From an uncultured Odoribacter sp. (lineage in GTDB: Bacteria > Bacteroidota > Bacteroidia > Bacteroidales > Marinifilaceae): DNA of 64,000 nt. Positions 26,237 through 35,812 of the stretch are shown piece by piece. Each line of letters starts with the position of its first letter. The stretch's first letter is position 1. The stretch covers positions 62,001 to 126,000 of the forward strand of contig UQJP01000004.1 of NCBI GenBank assembly GCA_900541415.1. Direction: 5' to 3'. Made by a program: the position numbers and the translations under genes. Under the pieces are notes generated by a model. It had not been told where the DNA came from. It worked only from the letters and a program-made list of their open reading frames with translations, and did no database searches.

Positions 26237-28015
26237 ATGTCGTGGTGGAATAACCGGTACGGAGAATTTTTAAGTTGGCGGGTTCGTCATATCAAAGAAA
26301 GGAATTTTATATTGATTCTTAGTCTGTTGGTAGGAATTGTAACCGGACTGGCAGGGGTGCTGCTGAAAAATTCCGTACATTATACTCATCAGTTTTTTAC
26401 GGAACGCTTACAGGTGGATAGCGGTAGTTTGTTATTCTTTATTTATCCGTTTATCGGAATCTGGCTGACTTCCCTGTTTGTGCGTTATTTTGTTCGCGAG
26501 GATATTAGCCACGGGGTGACAAAGGTGTTGTATGCCATTTCCCGCCAAAACAGTATTATTAAGCCACACAATAACTATTCATCTATGATTGCCAGTACGA
26601 TTACGATCGGATTTGGTGGATCGGTAGGAACGGAGGCGACTATCGTTTTAACGGGAGCTTCTATCGGCTCGAACCTCGCCCGTTTTTTCCGGATGAATTA
26701 TAAGGTGATGACTTTAATGATCGGGTGTGGGGCTGCCGGGGCTATTGCCGGAATTTTTAAAGCTCCGATAGCCGGAATCGTGTTTACGCTTGAGGTGCTG
26801 ATGCTCGACCTGACTATGGCTTCTTTGGTGCCTTTAATGATTGCGGCTATTTCTTCTTATGTGATCGTATATTTTTTGATGGGAGAGGGAGTGGTGTTGG
26901 AGTTTGCCGTTCATGAACATTTCGCGCTGGCTAATGTGCCTTATTATATTTTGTTAGGCGTTTTTTGCGGTTTGGTTTCCGTTTATTTTATCCGTACCAA
27001 TATCCGTATAGAAAAATTTATTACCGGGATCAAAAATAAATTTAAGCGGGTATTGATCGGTGGCGCTTTGTTGGGGTTGCTGATTTATATTTTTCCGCCG
27101 TTGTACGGGGAAGGGTATACTTCGTTAGAGTCTTTACTGACCGACAATGCCGATACTTTATTGAATAATACTTATTTTTTCGATTTCCGGGAATATGCCT
27201 GGATTGTACTGGTGTATGTCGTAGGGCTGGTGTTTATAAAGGTGGTTGCAACCGCTTTGACGAACGGTAGCGGCGGTGTGGGCGGTGTGTTCGCTCCCAG
27301 TTTGTTTACCGGGGGAGTTACCGGATTCCTGATCGCTACCCTCATTAATATGACCGGAATCGTGTCGGTACCCGTGAGTTATTTTGTATTGGCGGGTATG
27401 GCAGGAGTTATGTCCGGGGTTATGAATTCCCCGTTAACGGCCATGTTCCTGATTGCAGAAATCACCGGAGGTTATAGTCTTTTGGTTCCCCTGATGATTA
27501 CTTCGGTCACTTCCCACCTGACAGGGCGGGGTATGGAGCCTTATTCTATTTATGCCCGTCGTTTGGCTATGAAAGGGGATTTGATCACTCATAATAAAGA
27601 TAAGGCCGTACTTACTTTGATGAAGCTGAACAAGGTGATCGAGACCGATCTGAAAACAGTTCCGGTCAATGGAACTTTGGGAGATTTGGTAAAGAAGGTG
27701 TCCCGCTCCAGCCGTAATATATTCCCGGTGATCGATCAGAATAACGCTTTGCTGGGAATTGTGCTGCTGGATGATATACGGAAGATCATGTTTAATCAGG
27801 ATCTCTATGATACTACGTTTGTCCGTGATTTTATGACCACACCGCCCACGGTGGTGGATGTTAATGATCCTATGGATTTGGTTATGAAAAAGTTTGAAGA
27901 TACCGGAGCCTGGAATTTACCTGTAATACAGGAAGGTAAGTACATAGGCTTTGTTTCGAAAGCTAAGATTTTCAATACTTATAGAAGGGTATTGCAACAT
28001 TTCTCCGATGAATAA
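26237..28015 (+). CDS. ClC-family chloride channel/transporter with C-terminal CBS domains
   Basis: The 592-residue protein has a ClC membrane core (residues ~1-440) and a CBS-domain pair (residues ~465-590). The gating glutamate is present in GSVGTEATIV (E133), and the third ion-binding block reads GGVFAPSL. The first block reads SHGVT instead of the textbook GSGIP, and the second has Thr where Pro is usual, so ion selectivity may not be strictly chloride. CBS domains often bind adenine nucleotides and gate transport. Whether it is a channel or a proton-coupled antiporter cannot be decided here. Confidence 0.9.
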   Translation: MSWWNNRYGEFLSWRVRHIKERNFILILSLLVGIVTGLAGVLLKNSVHYTHQFFTERLQVDSGSLLFFIYPFIGIWLTSLFVRYFVREDISHGVTKVLYAISRQNSIIKPHNNYSSMIASTITIGFGGSVGTEATIVLTGASIGSNLARFFRMNYKVMTLMIGCGAAGAIAGIFKAPIAGIVFTLEVLMLDLTMASLVPLMIAAISSYVIVYFLMGEGVVLEFAVHEHFALANVPYYILLGVFCGLVSVYFIRTNIRIEKFITGIKNKFKRVLIGGALLGLLIYIFPPLYGEGYTSLESLLTDNADTLLNNTYFFDFREYAWIVLVYVVGLVFIKVVATALTNGSGGVGGVFAPSLFTGGVTGFLIATLINMTGIVSVPVSYFVLAGMAGVMSGVMNSPLTAMFLIAEITGGYSLLVPLMITSVTSHLTGRGMEPYSIYARRLAMKGDLITHNKDKAVLTLMKLNKVIETDLKTVPVNGTLGDLVKKVSRSSRNIFPVIDQNNALLGIVLLDDIRKIMFNQDLYDTTFVRDFMTTPPTVVDVNDPMDLVMKKFEDTGAWNLPVIQEGKYIGFVSKAKIFNTYRRVLQHFSDE

Positions 28016-28079
28016 GTATATCTAAGTGGGGTGACTTGTCGGGACCGGGTGAGGGCGTTTTCATTTTAATTTGTTTGGT

Positions 28080-28943
28080 ATGGATGCAAATTCCAGATTG
28101 GGTTACCGGGAAGGGATCGTTTCGGTAATACTGAATTTATTGCTTTTTGTCTTGAAGTATTATGCCGGAATGGTTTCGGCTTCCGTTGCGTTGATTGCCG
28201 ATGCTTGGCATACGTTGTCTGATTCTCTGACTTCCATTGTTGTGATCTTCGGTATCAAGATGTCGTCCCGTAAACCGGATAAAGAACACCCTTTCGGGCA
28301 TGGGCGCTGGGAACAGATTTCGGCGATCATTATAGCGATCCTGCTGGCCGTGGTAGGGTTTGAGTTTATCCGGGATTCCATCAATAAGTTGAGTGTGCAT
28401 GAATCGGCTAATTTCGGGGTATGGGCCTATGTTGCGACGATTACTTCTATCGTCCTGAAGGAGGGATTGGCTCAATATGCTTTTCGGATTGCCCGGATTA
28501 CCAATAATTCATCGGTAAAAGCGGATGGCTGGCATCACCGGAGTGACGCTTTATCATCGGTATTGGTGTTGATCGGCCTGTTTCTGAATTCTTATTTTTG
28601 GTGGATCGACAGCGCATTGGGAGTGCTGGTGTCTTTGATGCTTTTTAGTGCCGCTTATTCTATCATCAAAGAAGCCGTGAATAAGATTTTAGGAGAAGAG
28701 CCGTCTAAAGAAATTGTTGGTAAGGTGAAAGAGGTAGTGAAACAGGAAATGGGCATCCAGGCCTATCCTCACCATTTTCATATACATAATTATGGGGATC
28801 ATGTAGAATTTACTTTTCATATTAAAGTTCCGGGCGAGGAGACTGTGTTATACGCTCATGCTTTGGCTACTAAGGTTGAAGAGAGGATAAAAAAAGAATT
28901 GAATATGGATGCGACGATTCATATTGAGCCATTAATGATGTAA
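28080..28943 (+). CDS. Cation diffusion facilitator (CDF) metal transporter
   Basis: The ~287-residue protein has six membrane helices and the two metal-site motifs of CDF proteins, HTLSD in helix 2 (ALIADAWHTLSD) and HHRSD in helix 5 (ADGWHHRSD), then a cytosolic C-terminal domain (residues ~205-287) with several His. It exports a divalent cation, probably Zn2+, Fe2+ or Mn2+, against protons. The pattern HxxxD rather than DxxxD in the second helix fits zinc-type members. I start at the ATG at 28080 rather than the TTG at 28071. Confidence 0.9.
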   Translation: MDANSRLGYREGIVSVILNLLLFVLKYYAGMVSASVALIADAWHTLSDSLTSIVVIFGIKMSSRKPDKEHPFGHGRWEQISAIIIAILLAVVGFEFIRDSINKLSVHESANFGVWAYVATITSIVLKEGLAQYAFRIARITNNSSVKADGWHHRSDALSSVLVLIGLFLNSYFWWIDSALGVLVSLMLFSAAYSIIKEAVNKILGEEPSKEIVGKVKEVVKQEMGIQAYPHHFHIHNYGDHVEFTFHIKVPGEETVLYAHALATKVEERIKKELNMDATIHIEPLMM

Positions 28944-29036
28944 CCTTGTTGTTTTTTTAACGTTGTAATCACAAAAGTTGAGACAGAAAGTTAGAATGTA
29001 TAAAAAAGTTAATTGTCAATTTTGTTCATTTTAATA

Positions 29037-29066
29037 TTGTTTTTTACAAGGAAAAAATTAATTTTG
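29037..29066 (+). promoter_or_regulatory. Promoter of the DUF2795 gene
   Basis: TTG at 29037-29039 and TAATTTTG at 29059-29066 are spaced by 19 bases and match the -33/-7 pattern, 36 bases before the ATG. Confidence 0.65.
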
Positions 29067-29102
29067 CGGAAATTTTAAGGAAACGGTTAAAAAATATATA
29101 CT

Positions 29103-29324
29103 ATGTATTGGACATTAGAACTTGCGTCAAAGTTGGAAGATGCACCCTGGCCTGCATCTAAAGATGAGTTGATCGATTATGCTATTCGTTCAGGCGCGCC
29201 TATGGAAGTAATTGAAAATCTCCAGGATATTGAAGATGATGAGGAGATTTTTGAAAGTATTGAAGATATTTGGCCGGATTATCCCAGTAAAGATGATTTC
29301 TTCTTCAATGAGGATGAATATTGA
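29103..29324 (+). CDS. DUF2795 family small acidic protein
   Basis: The 73-residue product is very acidic at its C-terminus (EDDEEIFESIEDIWPDYPSKDD). The first ~55 residues (MYWTLELASKLEDAPWPASKDELIDYAIRSGAP in short LEDAPWPASKDELIDYA) match DUF2795, a small fold common in Bacteroidetes with no known function. It is a single-gene unit with its own promoter and a strong terminator, which suggests it is well expressed. Confidence 0.85.
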   Translation: MYWTLELASKLEDAPWPASKDELIDYAIRSGAPMEVIENLQDIEDDEEIFESIEDIWPDYPSKDDFFFNEDEY

Positions 29325-29366
29325 TTTTACCCCGGTTTTTACCGGAATTGAAAGGATTTAAGCAGG

Positions 29367-29398
29367 CGGCTGTGTTGAAAAACACAGCCGTTTTTTTT
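29367..29398 (+). terminator. Strong terminator after the DUF2795 gene
   Basis: A perfect 10-bp GC-rich stem with a GAAA tetraloop (29377-29380) is followed by eight T. Confidence 0.9.
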
Positions 29399-29504
29399 GT
29401 CGGAAAGATGGGGGGGTGGTAACAGTTTTGTTTTGTTGTATATATTTTAAAAAAATTTCATTACATTTAAGCCTCGATCGTTGTATTTATTAAATGGGAT
29501 GTGC

Positions 29505-31589
29505 ATGAAAAGAATTTTTATACTGATTTGTGTGTTTGTATTTTCAGGGGAAGTGTTTGCTAAAGAACCGATTGCCGGATTCAGGCTTATTCCACAACCC
29601 CAAAAGATTGAGTCGATGAGAGGGAAAGGTTTAGGGTATGGGGAATTAAAATATTTGATCGCACAGGATAGTACTGCTGTTCCGGTTTTGGGAGTGCTGC
29701 TGGATGGATTGCCCCGGGTAAGGAAAAAGGGCAAAGGGGTGGTGCTGGTTCTATCGGAGAAAGATGTTCCGGAATCTGCCGAGGGGTATGTGCTGGAAAT
29801 CGGGGGGAATGGAGTAAAGATTACGGCGAGGGGAGAGGCCGGGATATTTTATGGTTGCCAGACTTTAGAACAGTTGCTGGAAGATAGCCGGGATTTTGAC
29901 CGGGAAATTCCGGCTATGAAAATAACCGATTATCCCCGGCTGGCTTACCGGGCTATCCATATCGATACGAAGCATCATTTAGACCGGATGGAGTATTATT
30001 ATAAGGAAATCGATAAGTTGGCGCGATATAAGGTGAATGCGATCATTTGGGAATTGGAGGATAAGTTGCGCTATGCCCGCCGCCCGGAAATAGCCGCCCC
30101 GAATGCAATCAGCAAGCAGGAAATGGCTGCCCTTTGCCGCTATGCCCATGACCGGCATATAGATATTTCTCCTTTGGTACAGGGATTGGGACATGCGGGT
30201 TTTATATTAAAACATCATTGGGAATTACGGGAGAATCCTGCCAGCGATTGGGAATTTTGCCCGTCCGATCCGAGAACTTATGAGTTGCAGTTCGACCTGT
30301 ACCGCGATGCGCTGGAAGCCATGCCTTATGGCAAGTACCTGCATATAGGCGGGGATGAGATTACGGCGATCGGAATCGATGAACGTTGTAAGGCTACGGG
30401 TAAAAATGCCTTTGAATTACAGATGATGTGGTTGAAACGGGTTTGTGGGTTTGCTGTGGAAAACGGAAGGATTCCTATTTTTTGGGATGATATGCCTTTG
30501 AAGTATGCCGGGGTGTGGGGAATTATCCAAAGTGATTTGTCGGGTGATGAACTGGAAAAAAAGTGGAATCCTGAAAGGTTGGATCAGGCTATCGACCTTT
30601 TTCCCAAAGAATGTGTGTATATGCGCTGGAATTACGGGGATGCAACGAAGCCCGCTCACATTAAATTGTTGAATTGGTACCGGGATAAGGGATTGAAGGT
30701 GATGGGGGCGACGGCGGCTGCTTATGGGAGCAGTCCCTTTTTGCCACGGGAGGAATCGCTGGCCGGGTCTATCCGCGGATTTAGCCGATTGGTAGCGGAA
30801 AATAGGCTGGAAGGAATTTTAGCGACGGCCTGGGACGACGGTTCTCCGCATACCGAAACCGTGTGGAGGGGATTTGTGGCTCAGGGGGAATATGGCTGGA
30901 ATCCTGAAGGAAGGAGTATCCCTGAGTTTAAAGCGGCACACGGACAGAGGGAGTTCGGCTTTCTGCCTGCGGATTCTTTGATGAATTTTTTGGACGAATT
31001 GGAAAAAGCGGCTTTTTTCTTCGACGGTGCTTTGGTTACTTCGGGAAGACGTAATCCGGCGTGGGGGACAGGAAATTTTACCTTGCTGGAATTACCCCGG
31101 AAAGATAAACCGGGAGAGTGGAATATGAAATATAAAGATAAGGTGGAAAAATCCCGGCAGGCATTGCAGAGGTATGAAAAGATCAGGGAAGGCATCGGGA
31201 AAGCGAAAGGTGAAGCGTTGAGGAATCGTTATACGCTGGAAATATATGAGCAAACCAATCATTTGTTGGTTTTTCCGGCTCAGTTGATCACGGCGTTGAG
31301 CGCCTATGACCAGGAAAGCGTTCCCGCAAAGAAAGAGGAAGCGTTGAAAGAAGTGTATCGGGTGTGCCTGTATTTTAAGGATATGCGAAAATCATTGGAA
31401 GAAGTGTATTCCCAAACCCGTTTTATGAGAAATCCTGACGGTTATGTCGGCGAAATGAATCATCACAACCATTTGGCGGCTAAGTCGAATAATAGCGATT
31501 GGCTTTTCCTGTATGAACTTCCGATGGTGAATAAAACCGTCCGGTGGATATTGGGGACAGCCCCTGATATGAATTTCCGGATTTTTTAG
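29505..31589 (+). CDS. GH20 family beta-N-acetylhexosaminidase, secreted
   Basis: About 694 residues: a signal peptide (MKRIFILICVFVFSGEVFAK), an N-terminal GH20b domain (residues ~30-145), and a GH20 TIM barrel from HIDTKHHLDRMEYYY onward. The catalytic Asp-Glu pair is in HIGGDE (about residues 282-283). It hydrolyses terminal N-acetylglucosamine or N-acetylgalactosamine from glycans using the substrate acetamido group. The extended C-terminal helical domain is usual in Bacteroidetes members. I use the ATG at 29505 because it gives a clean signal peptide; 29499 is an alternative. It stands alone between terminators. Confidence 0.88.
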   Translation: MKRIFILICVFVFSGEVFAKEPIAGFRLIPQPQKIESMRGKGLGYGELKYLIAQDSTAVPVLGVLLDGLPRVRKKGKGVVLVLSEKDVPESAEGYVLEIGGNGVKITARGEAGIFYGCQTLEQLLEDSRDFDREIPAMKITDYPRLAYRAIHIDTKHHLDRMEYYYKEIDKLARYKVNAIIWELEDKLRYARRPEIAAPNAISKQEMAALCRYAHDRHIDISPLVQGLGHAGFILKHHWELRENPASDWEFCPSDPRTYELQFDLYRDALEAMPYGKYLHIGGDEITAIGIDERCKATGKNAFELQMMWLKRVCGFAVENGRIPIFWDDMPLKYAGVWGIIQSDLSGDELEKKWNPERLDQAIDLFPKECVYMRWNYGDATKPAHIKLLNWYRDKGLKVMGATAAAYGSSPFLPREESLAGSIRGFSRLVAENRLEGILATAWDDGSPHTETVWRGFVAQGEYGWNPEGRSIPEFKAAHGQREFGFLPADSLMNFLDELEKAAFFFDGALVTSGRRNPAWGTGNFTLLELPRKDKPGEWNMKYKDKVEKSRQALQRYEKIREGIGKAKGEALRNRYTLEIYEQTNHLLVFPAQLITALSAYDQESVPAKKEEALKEVYRVCLYFKDMRKSLEEVYSQTRFMRNPDGYVGEMNHHNHLAAKSNNSDWLFLYELPMVNKTVRWILGTAPDMNFRIF

Positions 31590-31599
31590 TTTTCATATA

Positions 31600-31638
31600 A
31601 GAAAAGAGGACAGGATTTTTCCCTGTCCTCTTTTTGAT
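31600..31638. terminator. Bidirectional terminator between GH20 and AddB-like genes
   Basis: AAAAGAGGACAGG (31602-31614) pairs with CCTGTCCTCTTTT (31622-31634), with T-runs in both directions, between two convergent genes. Confidence 0.9.
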
Positions 31639-31646
31639 GTTCGAAG

Positions 31647-34466
31647 TTATTTCCGGCAAATCGTATTATAGGGGCAATTCCGGCATTTCTTTTCCTGGGT
31701 CGTCTGGACAAAAGGAACATCGGGAGAATAGAGTTGTTCCAGTAACGGAGTGAGGTTGTTCAGAAATTCTTCCCGGTGTGTGGCGAAATCGTCGATATAT
31801 TCTTTGTCACATTTCAGCCTATAATTATAATCCTTCCCGAATAATGCTTTTGTGCTGTATATGCCGGGTATGAGCGGTTTATGGACAGGATTGGCGTGCG
31901 AGAACATCAGGCAATAGAGCATGGTTTGAAAGGCTGCTTTGTTGCGGGTGGTGTTTTCCGGGTCGAAGACGGAAGGAACGGATTTGAACGTGGTATTGTC
32001 CGCTCCCGTTTTATAGTCGATAACCCGGACTCCTTTGGCTGTTTCATCGATCCGGTCGATAAAGCCTCCTACAAAAACGGATTTTGTACCTGCCGGAGTT
32101 TGAATTTTGACCGGAACAACGAATTTTTCTTCCATAGCTACCAATTGAAACGGGCATAAATGTTTATCGTAGGCCAGCATTTCCCGGAGGTATTTTTTGA
32201 TAACGTTTAAAATCAATTCATTATTGCCGCTATCGAGTAGTTTTGTGGTGTTGTGGTCGTAGACTTTTAAATATGAGTCTTTTATATGCTGTTCCAAAAG
32301 GGCTTCGTTCCGGAGTAGTTGTTCGATGCTGTCGGTTGTGATTTTTCCTTCCGGGATGGTGGCGTATAAAGTTTGAGAACATTCGTGGAAAATATTCCCT
32401 AACAGACGGTGGTCGAGTTCTTCCGCCATTTCTTCTTTTTCCTGTATCCGGGCAATATATTTAAAATAAAAACGGAGAGGACATTCCAGATAAGTGTTTA
32501 AGGCGGAAGGCGATAGCGTGGCTTGTTCCGATTCTGTCCAAAAATTTAATTGGGCTAATATTTCCGGATTTTTAGCAATGACGATGGCAGGATTATCCTG
32601 TACGGCGATCCGGTTTTGAAAACTGGTCTCGCTGATCGTCAATCCGGATTCATATTTAATCTGGTAAAGGAAACGGCTCATTTCTCCGCTGTTCACTCCT
32701 TTGGCTCCGGAGGTGTAGAGTATCTTGATATTTTGTGCCCGTTGCAGCAGTCGGTAGAAATAATAAGCGAACAGGGCATCCTGATGTTCGGGAGTGGGGA
32801 GTTTGAAACCTACGCGCAGATTATAGGGAATGAAAGAAGAGGTGACACTGTTTTTGGGCAGTATACCTTCGTTTACCGACAATATGATCAGGTTTTTAAA
32901 ATCCAGCATACGGGTTTCCATAAGCCCCATTAACTGTAATCCTTCCAGAGGCTCGCCGGAAAACGGAATGGTGGTGCTGCTGATCACCTTATTGATGATC
33001 TGTAAATACAGCTTATCTTCCGGTTGTATATCCTCTTGTTCGAACAAGGTTTGTAAACTCTGGATGCAAGTGTATATCGTGAATGTAAATTCTTTTTCTA
33101 TCGGCTCGTACGGTTTTTCTTCAGCATGGAATGTCTGAATCAGCAGGCGCAGGATATGAAGTAAGTAATCCGTTATTTTTTCATCGTTTGAAGAAAATAC
33201 GGCCTGGGTGATTTTATTGAATTGGAGGCTTTTTTCGGATACATAAACAATGTTATGCTGGTTGATGAAATCGGTGATTTTATCGATTTCATCCGGGCAC
33301 AATTCTTTGATGAGTTTGTGGTTCAGCAGGGCGATAACCGGCTTGTAGTAGTAGTAGGTTTCATTCTTCTCTTTTTTGGCATAGTTCTTCAGGTCGCCTA
33401 ACAGGGTAAGCAGGGCGGCCACTGAAGTGTTTTGTGCCGGATAACCCATCGTGATGTTGATCTTTCGTATTTCGTCCGGAATCGAGTGGAGGGCCGGAAT
33501 CAACATCCTTTCATCGCAAAGGATGATTCCCGTGTCGTGATCTTCGGCTCGTTGCTGCCGGGCCACCAGAGAGGGGATCAATTTGGCCTGTCCTATTGTG
33601 GAGGGCGTTGAAATGTATTGAATTTGCTTGCCGTTGTAACGGAAGTTATTGAAATGTTCCAGACCTAATTCGTTCGGAAAATATTTTAAATTTTCCCGGA
33701 TGTAGTGCCCTGCTTCATAATTTTCATCGGCGGTGTAATACAGGTCGTAATCCCAGTAGAACGTGGCCCTGTTATTGTCCCGGTAGTAGGAAAAAAGTTT
33801 TTTCTCACAGCTATTCAGGGCATTGAACCCGGCAAAGATAATGTGTTCCGGCAGGGGATATTCTTCGATGTGTTCACAGAAGTGACGTTGCCCCATCCCT
33901 TCAAAACAAAGTTTTTCTTTATACAGGCTATCTTTGAAATGGGCGTAAGTGGCGTAAAGCTTATCCCATACTTTTAAAAATTCCTGCTGTTCCCGGCTGT
34001 ATTTTTCGGGGTTGAAGCTATTCCAAAAGGTTTTAATCGCCTCGATCTGCTCTGTGGAAAGGTAGGGGAATTTAAGGTCGAGTTCTTTTAGCGAAACCAA
34101 ATTGGAAAATACCGCTTTGGCATCCGCCAGGTATTTGTCGATGTCGTCGAAGTCGCCTAACAGCATGTTTCCCCAAAAGTAAAAATCTTCAAATCGTTCG
34201 TTAGAGCCGGACGCTTGTGTGTAGGATTTATACAGCTTGACAATCAGGGCAATATCTTCGGCTTTTCTTAATCCGGTTTGGCGTCCGACATATTCTGCAA
34301 GCGTGATGATTTCAGGCATCCATACGGGTTTGTTTAGCAGATGAGACAGCTCATCGGCCAGAAAAAGCCCTGCACGTTTGTTGGGGAATATGACGGTCAG
34401 GTTTTCAAAATTCCCATTGTATTTTTGAAGCAGGTCGCGGGCAAGAAGATGAAGAAAAGAGGGCAT
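31647..34466 (-). CDS. AddB-like PD-(D/E)XK nuclease with Fe-S cluster
   Basis: The 939-residue protein has an inactive helicase-like N-terminal two-thirds and a C-terminal RecB-type nuclease. The nuclease shows a first cluster cysteine in LECPLRFYF (C662), the metal-binding Asp and Lys in VIDYKTG (about residues 816-818), and three final cysteines in CRNCPYNTIC, together the four ligands of a 4Fe-4S cluster as in AddB. AddAB processes DNA double-strand ends for recombination. The AddA helicase partner is not next to it in this window. It shares its upstream region with the divergent nitroreductase gene. Confidence 0.88.
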   Translation of the reverse strand: MPSFLHLLARDLLQKYNGNFENLTVIFPNKRAGLFLADELSHLLNKPVWMPEIITLAEYVGRQTGLRKAEDIALIVKLYKSYTQASGSNERFEDFYFWGNMLLGDFDDIDKYLADAKAVFSNLVSLKELDLKFPYLSTEQIEAIKTFWNSFNPEKYSREQQEFLKVWDKLYATYAHFKDSLYKEKLCFEGMGQRHFCEHIEEYPLPEHIIFAGFNALNSCEKKLFSYYRDNNRATFYWDYDLYYTADENYEAGHYIRENLKYFPNELGLEHFNNFRYNGKQIQYISTPSTIGQAKLIPSLVARQQRAEDHDTGIILCDERMLIPALHSIPDEIRKINITMGYPAQNTSVAALLTLLGDLKNYAKKEKNETYYYYKPVIALLNHKLIKELCPDEIDKITDFINQHNIVYVSEKSLQFNKITQAVFSSNDEKITDYLLHILRLLIQTFHAEEKPYEPIEKEFTFTIYTCIQSLQTLFEQEDIQPEDKLYLQIINKVISSTTIPFSGEPLEGLQLMGLMETRMLDFKNLIILSVNEGILPKNSVTSSFIPYNLRVGFKLPTPEHQDALFAYYFYRLLQRAQNIKILYTSGAKGVNSGEMSRFLYQIKYESGLTISETSFQNRIAVQDNPAIVIAKNPEILAQLNFWTESEQATLSPSALNTYLECPLRFYFKYIARIQEKEEMAEELDHRLLGNIFHECSQTLYATIPEGKITTDSIEQLLRNEALLEQHIKDSYLKVYDHNTTKLLDSGNNELILNVIKKYLREMLAYDKHLCPFQLVAMEEKFVVPVKIQTPAGTKSVFVGGFIDRIDETAKGVRVIDYKTGADNTTFKSVPSVFDPENTTRNKAAFQTMLYCLMFSHANPVHKPLIPGIYSTKALFGKDYNYRLKCDKEYIDDFATHREEFLNNLTPLLEQLYSPDVPFVQTTQEKKCRNCPYNTICRK

Positions 34467-34489
34467 ACTAAAAAGTTTAGCGTCTAAAG

Positions 34490-34512
34490 CAAATATATTA
34501 TTTCTATATTTG
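34490..34512. promoter_or_regulatory. Overlapping divergent promoters
   Basis: Minus-strand TATATTTG occupies 34490-34497 and plus-strand TATATTTG occupies 34505-34512. They face away from each other, the first toward the AddB-like gene and the second toward the nitroreductase, with -33 regions that must overlap. Clear TTTG -33 boxes are not seen. Confidence 0.6.
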
Positions 34513-34550
34513 TATGAATTTTGTGAGTAAAATTAGTAAAAAATCGGAAC

Positions 34551-35123
34551 ATGGCACTAAAAGATTTGTTGATAAAGAATCGCAGTTACCGTAGATTTTT
34601 TCAAAATGTACGGATTTCCTCCGGAGAATTGAAAGAGTTGGTCGGCCTTACCCGTTGGTGCGCTTCTGGCCGGAACGCCCAGTCGCTGAAATATGTGGCG
34701 GTAGATTCGGAAGAAATGTGCGCAAGAGTATTTCCCCAGCTTGCCTGGGCGGGTTACCTGACAGATTGGGCAGGCCCGGAAGAAGGAGAACGCCCGTCGG
34801 CTTATCTGATACAAATGCTGGATACCCGTATCGTTGAAAATTGTTTGTGTGACGACGGTATTCAGGCACAGACGATTTTGCTGGGAGCTGTTGAAAAAGG
34901 ATGGGGAGGATGTATCATTAAGGCCTTTAAAAACGAGCCTTTGAGAGAAGTGTTGAATCTGCCCAGTTATTTAAAAATCATGTATGTGATAGCCTTAGGC
35001 AAGCCTAAGGAAACAGTGGTGATCGAGCCTATGAAATCGGGAGATGATTTTAAATATTGGCGAGATGAAAAGGAAATTCATCATGTGCCTAAGCGGGACC
35101 CGGAAGAATTGATCTGGAAATAA
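34551..35123 (+). CDS. Nitroreductase family protein
   Basis: The 190-residue protein has the nitroreductase fold signature: an N-terminal 'KNRSYRRFFQ' that contacts FMN phosphate, 'RWCASGRNAQSLKYV' in the position of the usual SxxNxQP motif, and 'GWGGCIIKAF' near the isoalloxazine site. Such enzymes are FMN-dependent NAD(P)H oxidoreductases acting on nitroaromatics, quinones or unsaturated bonds. It is followed 19 bases later by an FAH-family gene, and the two are probably co-transcribed. Confidence 0.88.
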   Translation: MALKDLLIKNRSYRRFFQNVRISSGELKELVGLTRWCASGRNAQSLKYVAVDSEEMCARVFPQLAWAGYLTDWAGPEEGERPSAYLIQMLDTRIVENCLCDDGIQAQTILLGAVEKGWGGCIIKAFKNEPLREVLNLPSYLKIMYVIALGKPKETVVIEPMKSGDDFKYWRDEKEIHHVPKRDPEELIWK

Positions 35124-35142
35124 GCCGATAGTTTGTGAGGTT

Positions 35143-35709
35143 ATGAAAATACTTTGTGCAGAATATAATCAGGCGGGAGAGGTGGCTATCGTGCCTGTGG
35201 GGGATGATGTTTTGTTAAGGAATAACGGGGATTTTTATATTCCTGATTTTACGCAGGAAGTCAGTTGTGTGCCCCAGTTCGTTGTGAAAATTTGTAAGTT
35301 GGGGAAAGCGGTTAGTGAACGCTTTGCTTCCCGTTATTATGATGAGATCGGGATTGGAATCCGGTTTTATGCCGATTCCCTGGAACGGACCTTAGAGGGG
35401 AAGGGATTACCGGGGATTGTGGCTTCTTCTTTCGATAGCTCTGCCGCTATCGGTAGGATGCAGAAGATCGAGAACCGTAGCCTGCGGTATGAGATGTGGA
35501 TTAATGACGTTGCTGTGTTTCAGGGGAGTATTCCGGAATTGCAGGTCGGGATAGACCGTTTGGTGGCTATGGCAGGTGAAATGCATACGTTGAAAATCGG
35601 CGATTACCTGTATTGCGGAAATCCTTTCCGTTACCGGGGAATAAAAGCCGGAGACCAAATTCGGGTTGTGCTGGAAGGTGAAAATGTGATGCAATTTTCC
35701 ATCAAATAA
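35143..35709 (+). CDS. Fumarylacetoacetate hydrolase (FAH) family protein
   Basis: At 188 residues this is a short FAH-fold protein. The visible core includes VVKICKLGKAVSERFASRYYDEIGIG, then SFDSSAAIGRM and a closing 'AGDQIRVVLEGEN' strand pair. FAH-family enzymes hydrolyse or decarboxylate beta-diketo or 2-oxo acids in a metal-dependent way. The usual ExE metal motif is not clear here, so activity is uncertain. It ends at a strong bidirectional terminator. Confidence 0.75.
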   Translation: MKILCAEYNQAGEVAIVPVGDDVLLRNNGDFYIPDFTQEVSCVPQFVVKICKLGKAVSERFASRYYDEIGIGIRFYADSLERTLEGKGLPGIVASSFDSSAAIGRMQKIENRSLRYEMWINDVAVFQGSIPELQVGIDRLVAMAGEMHTLKIGDYLYCGNPFRYRGIKAGDQIRVVLEGENVMQFSIK

Positions 35710-35742
35710 AAAGAGCGAAGTAGAAATAATTGGGGGAGACCT

Positions 35743-35799
35743 AAAAAAATATCCTTTTCAAATGTCCGTTATATCGGTCAATGAAAAGGATATTTTGTT
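35743..35799. terminator. Bidirectional terminator between FAH and acyl-CoA synthetase genes
   Basis: A 15-bp perfect outer stem (35746-35760 with 35782-35796) contains a smaller inner pairing TGTCCG/CGGTCA. A-runs and T-runs on both sides allow it to work for both convergent genes. Confidence 0.85.
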
Positions 35800-35812
35800 G
35801 AGAAGTATTCTT

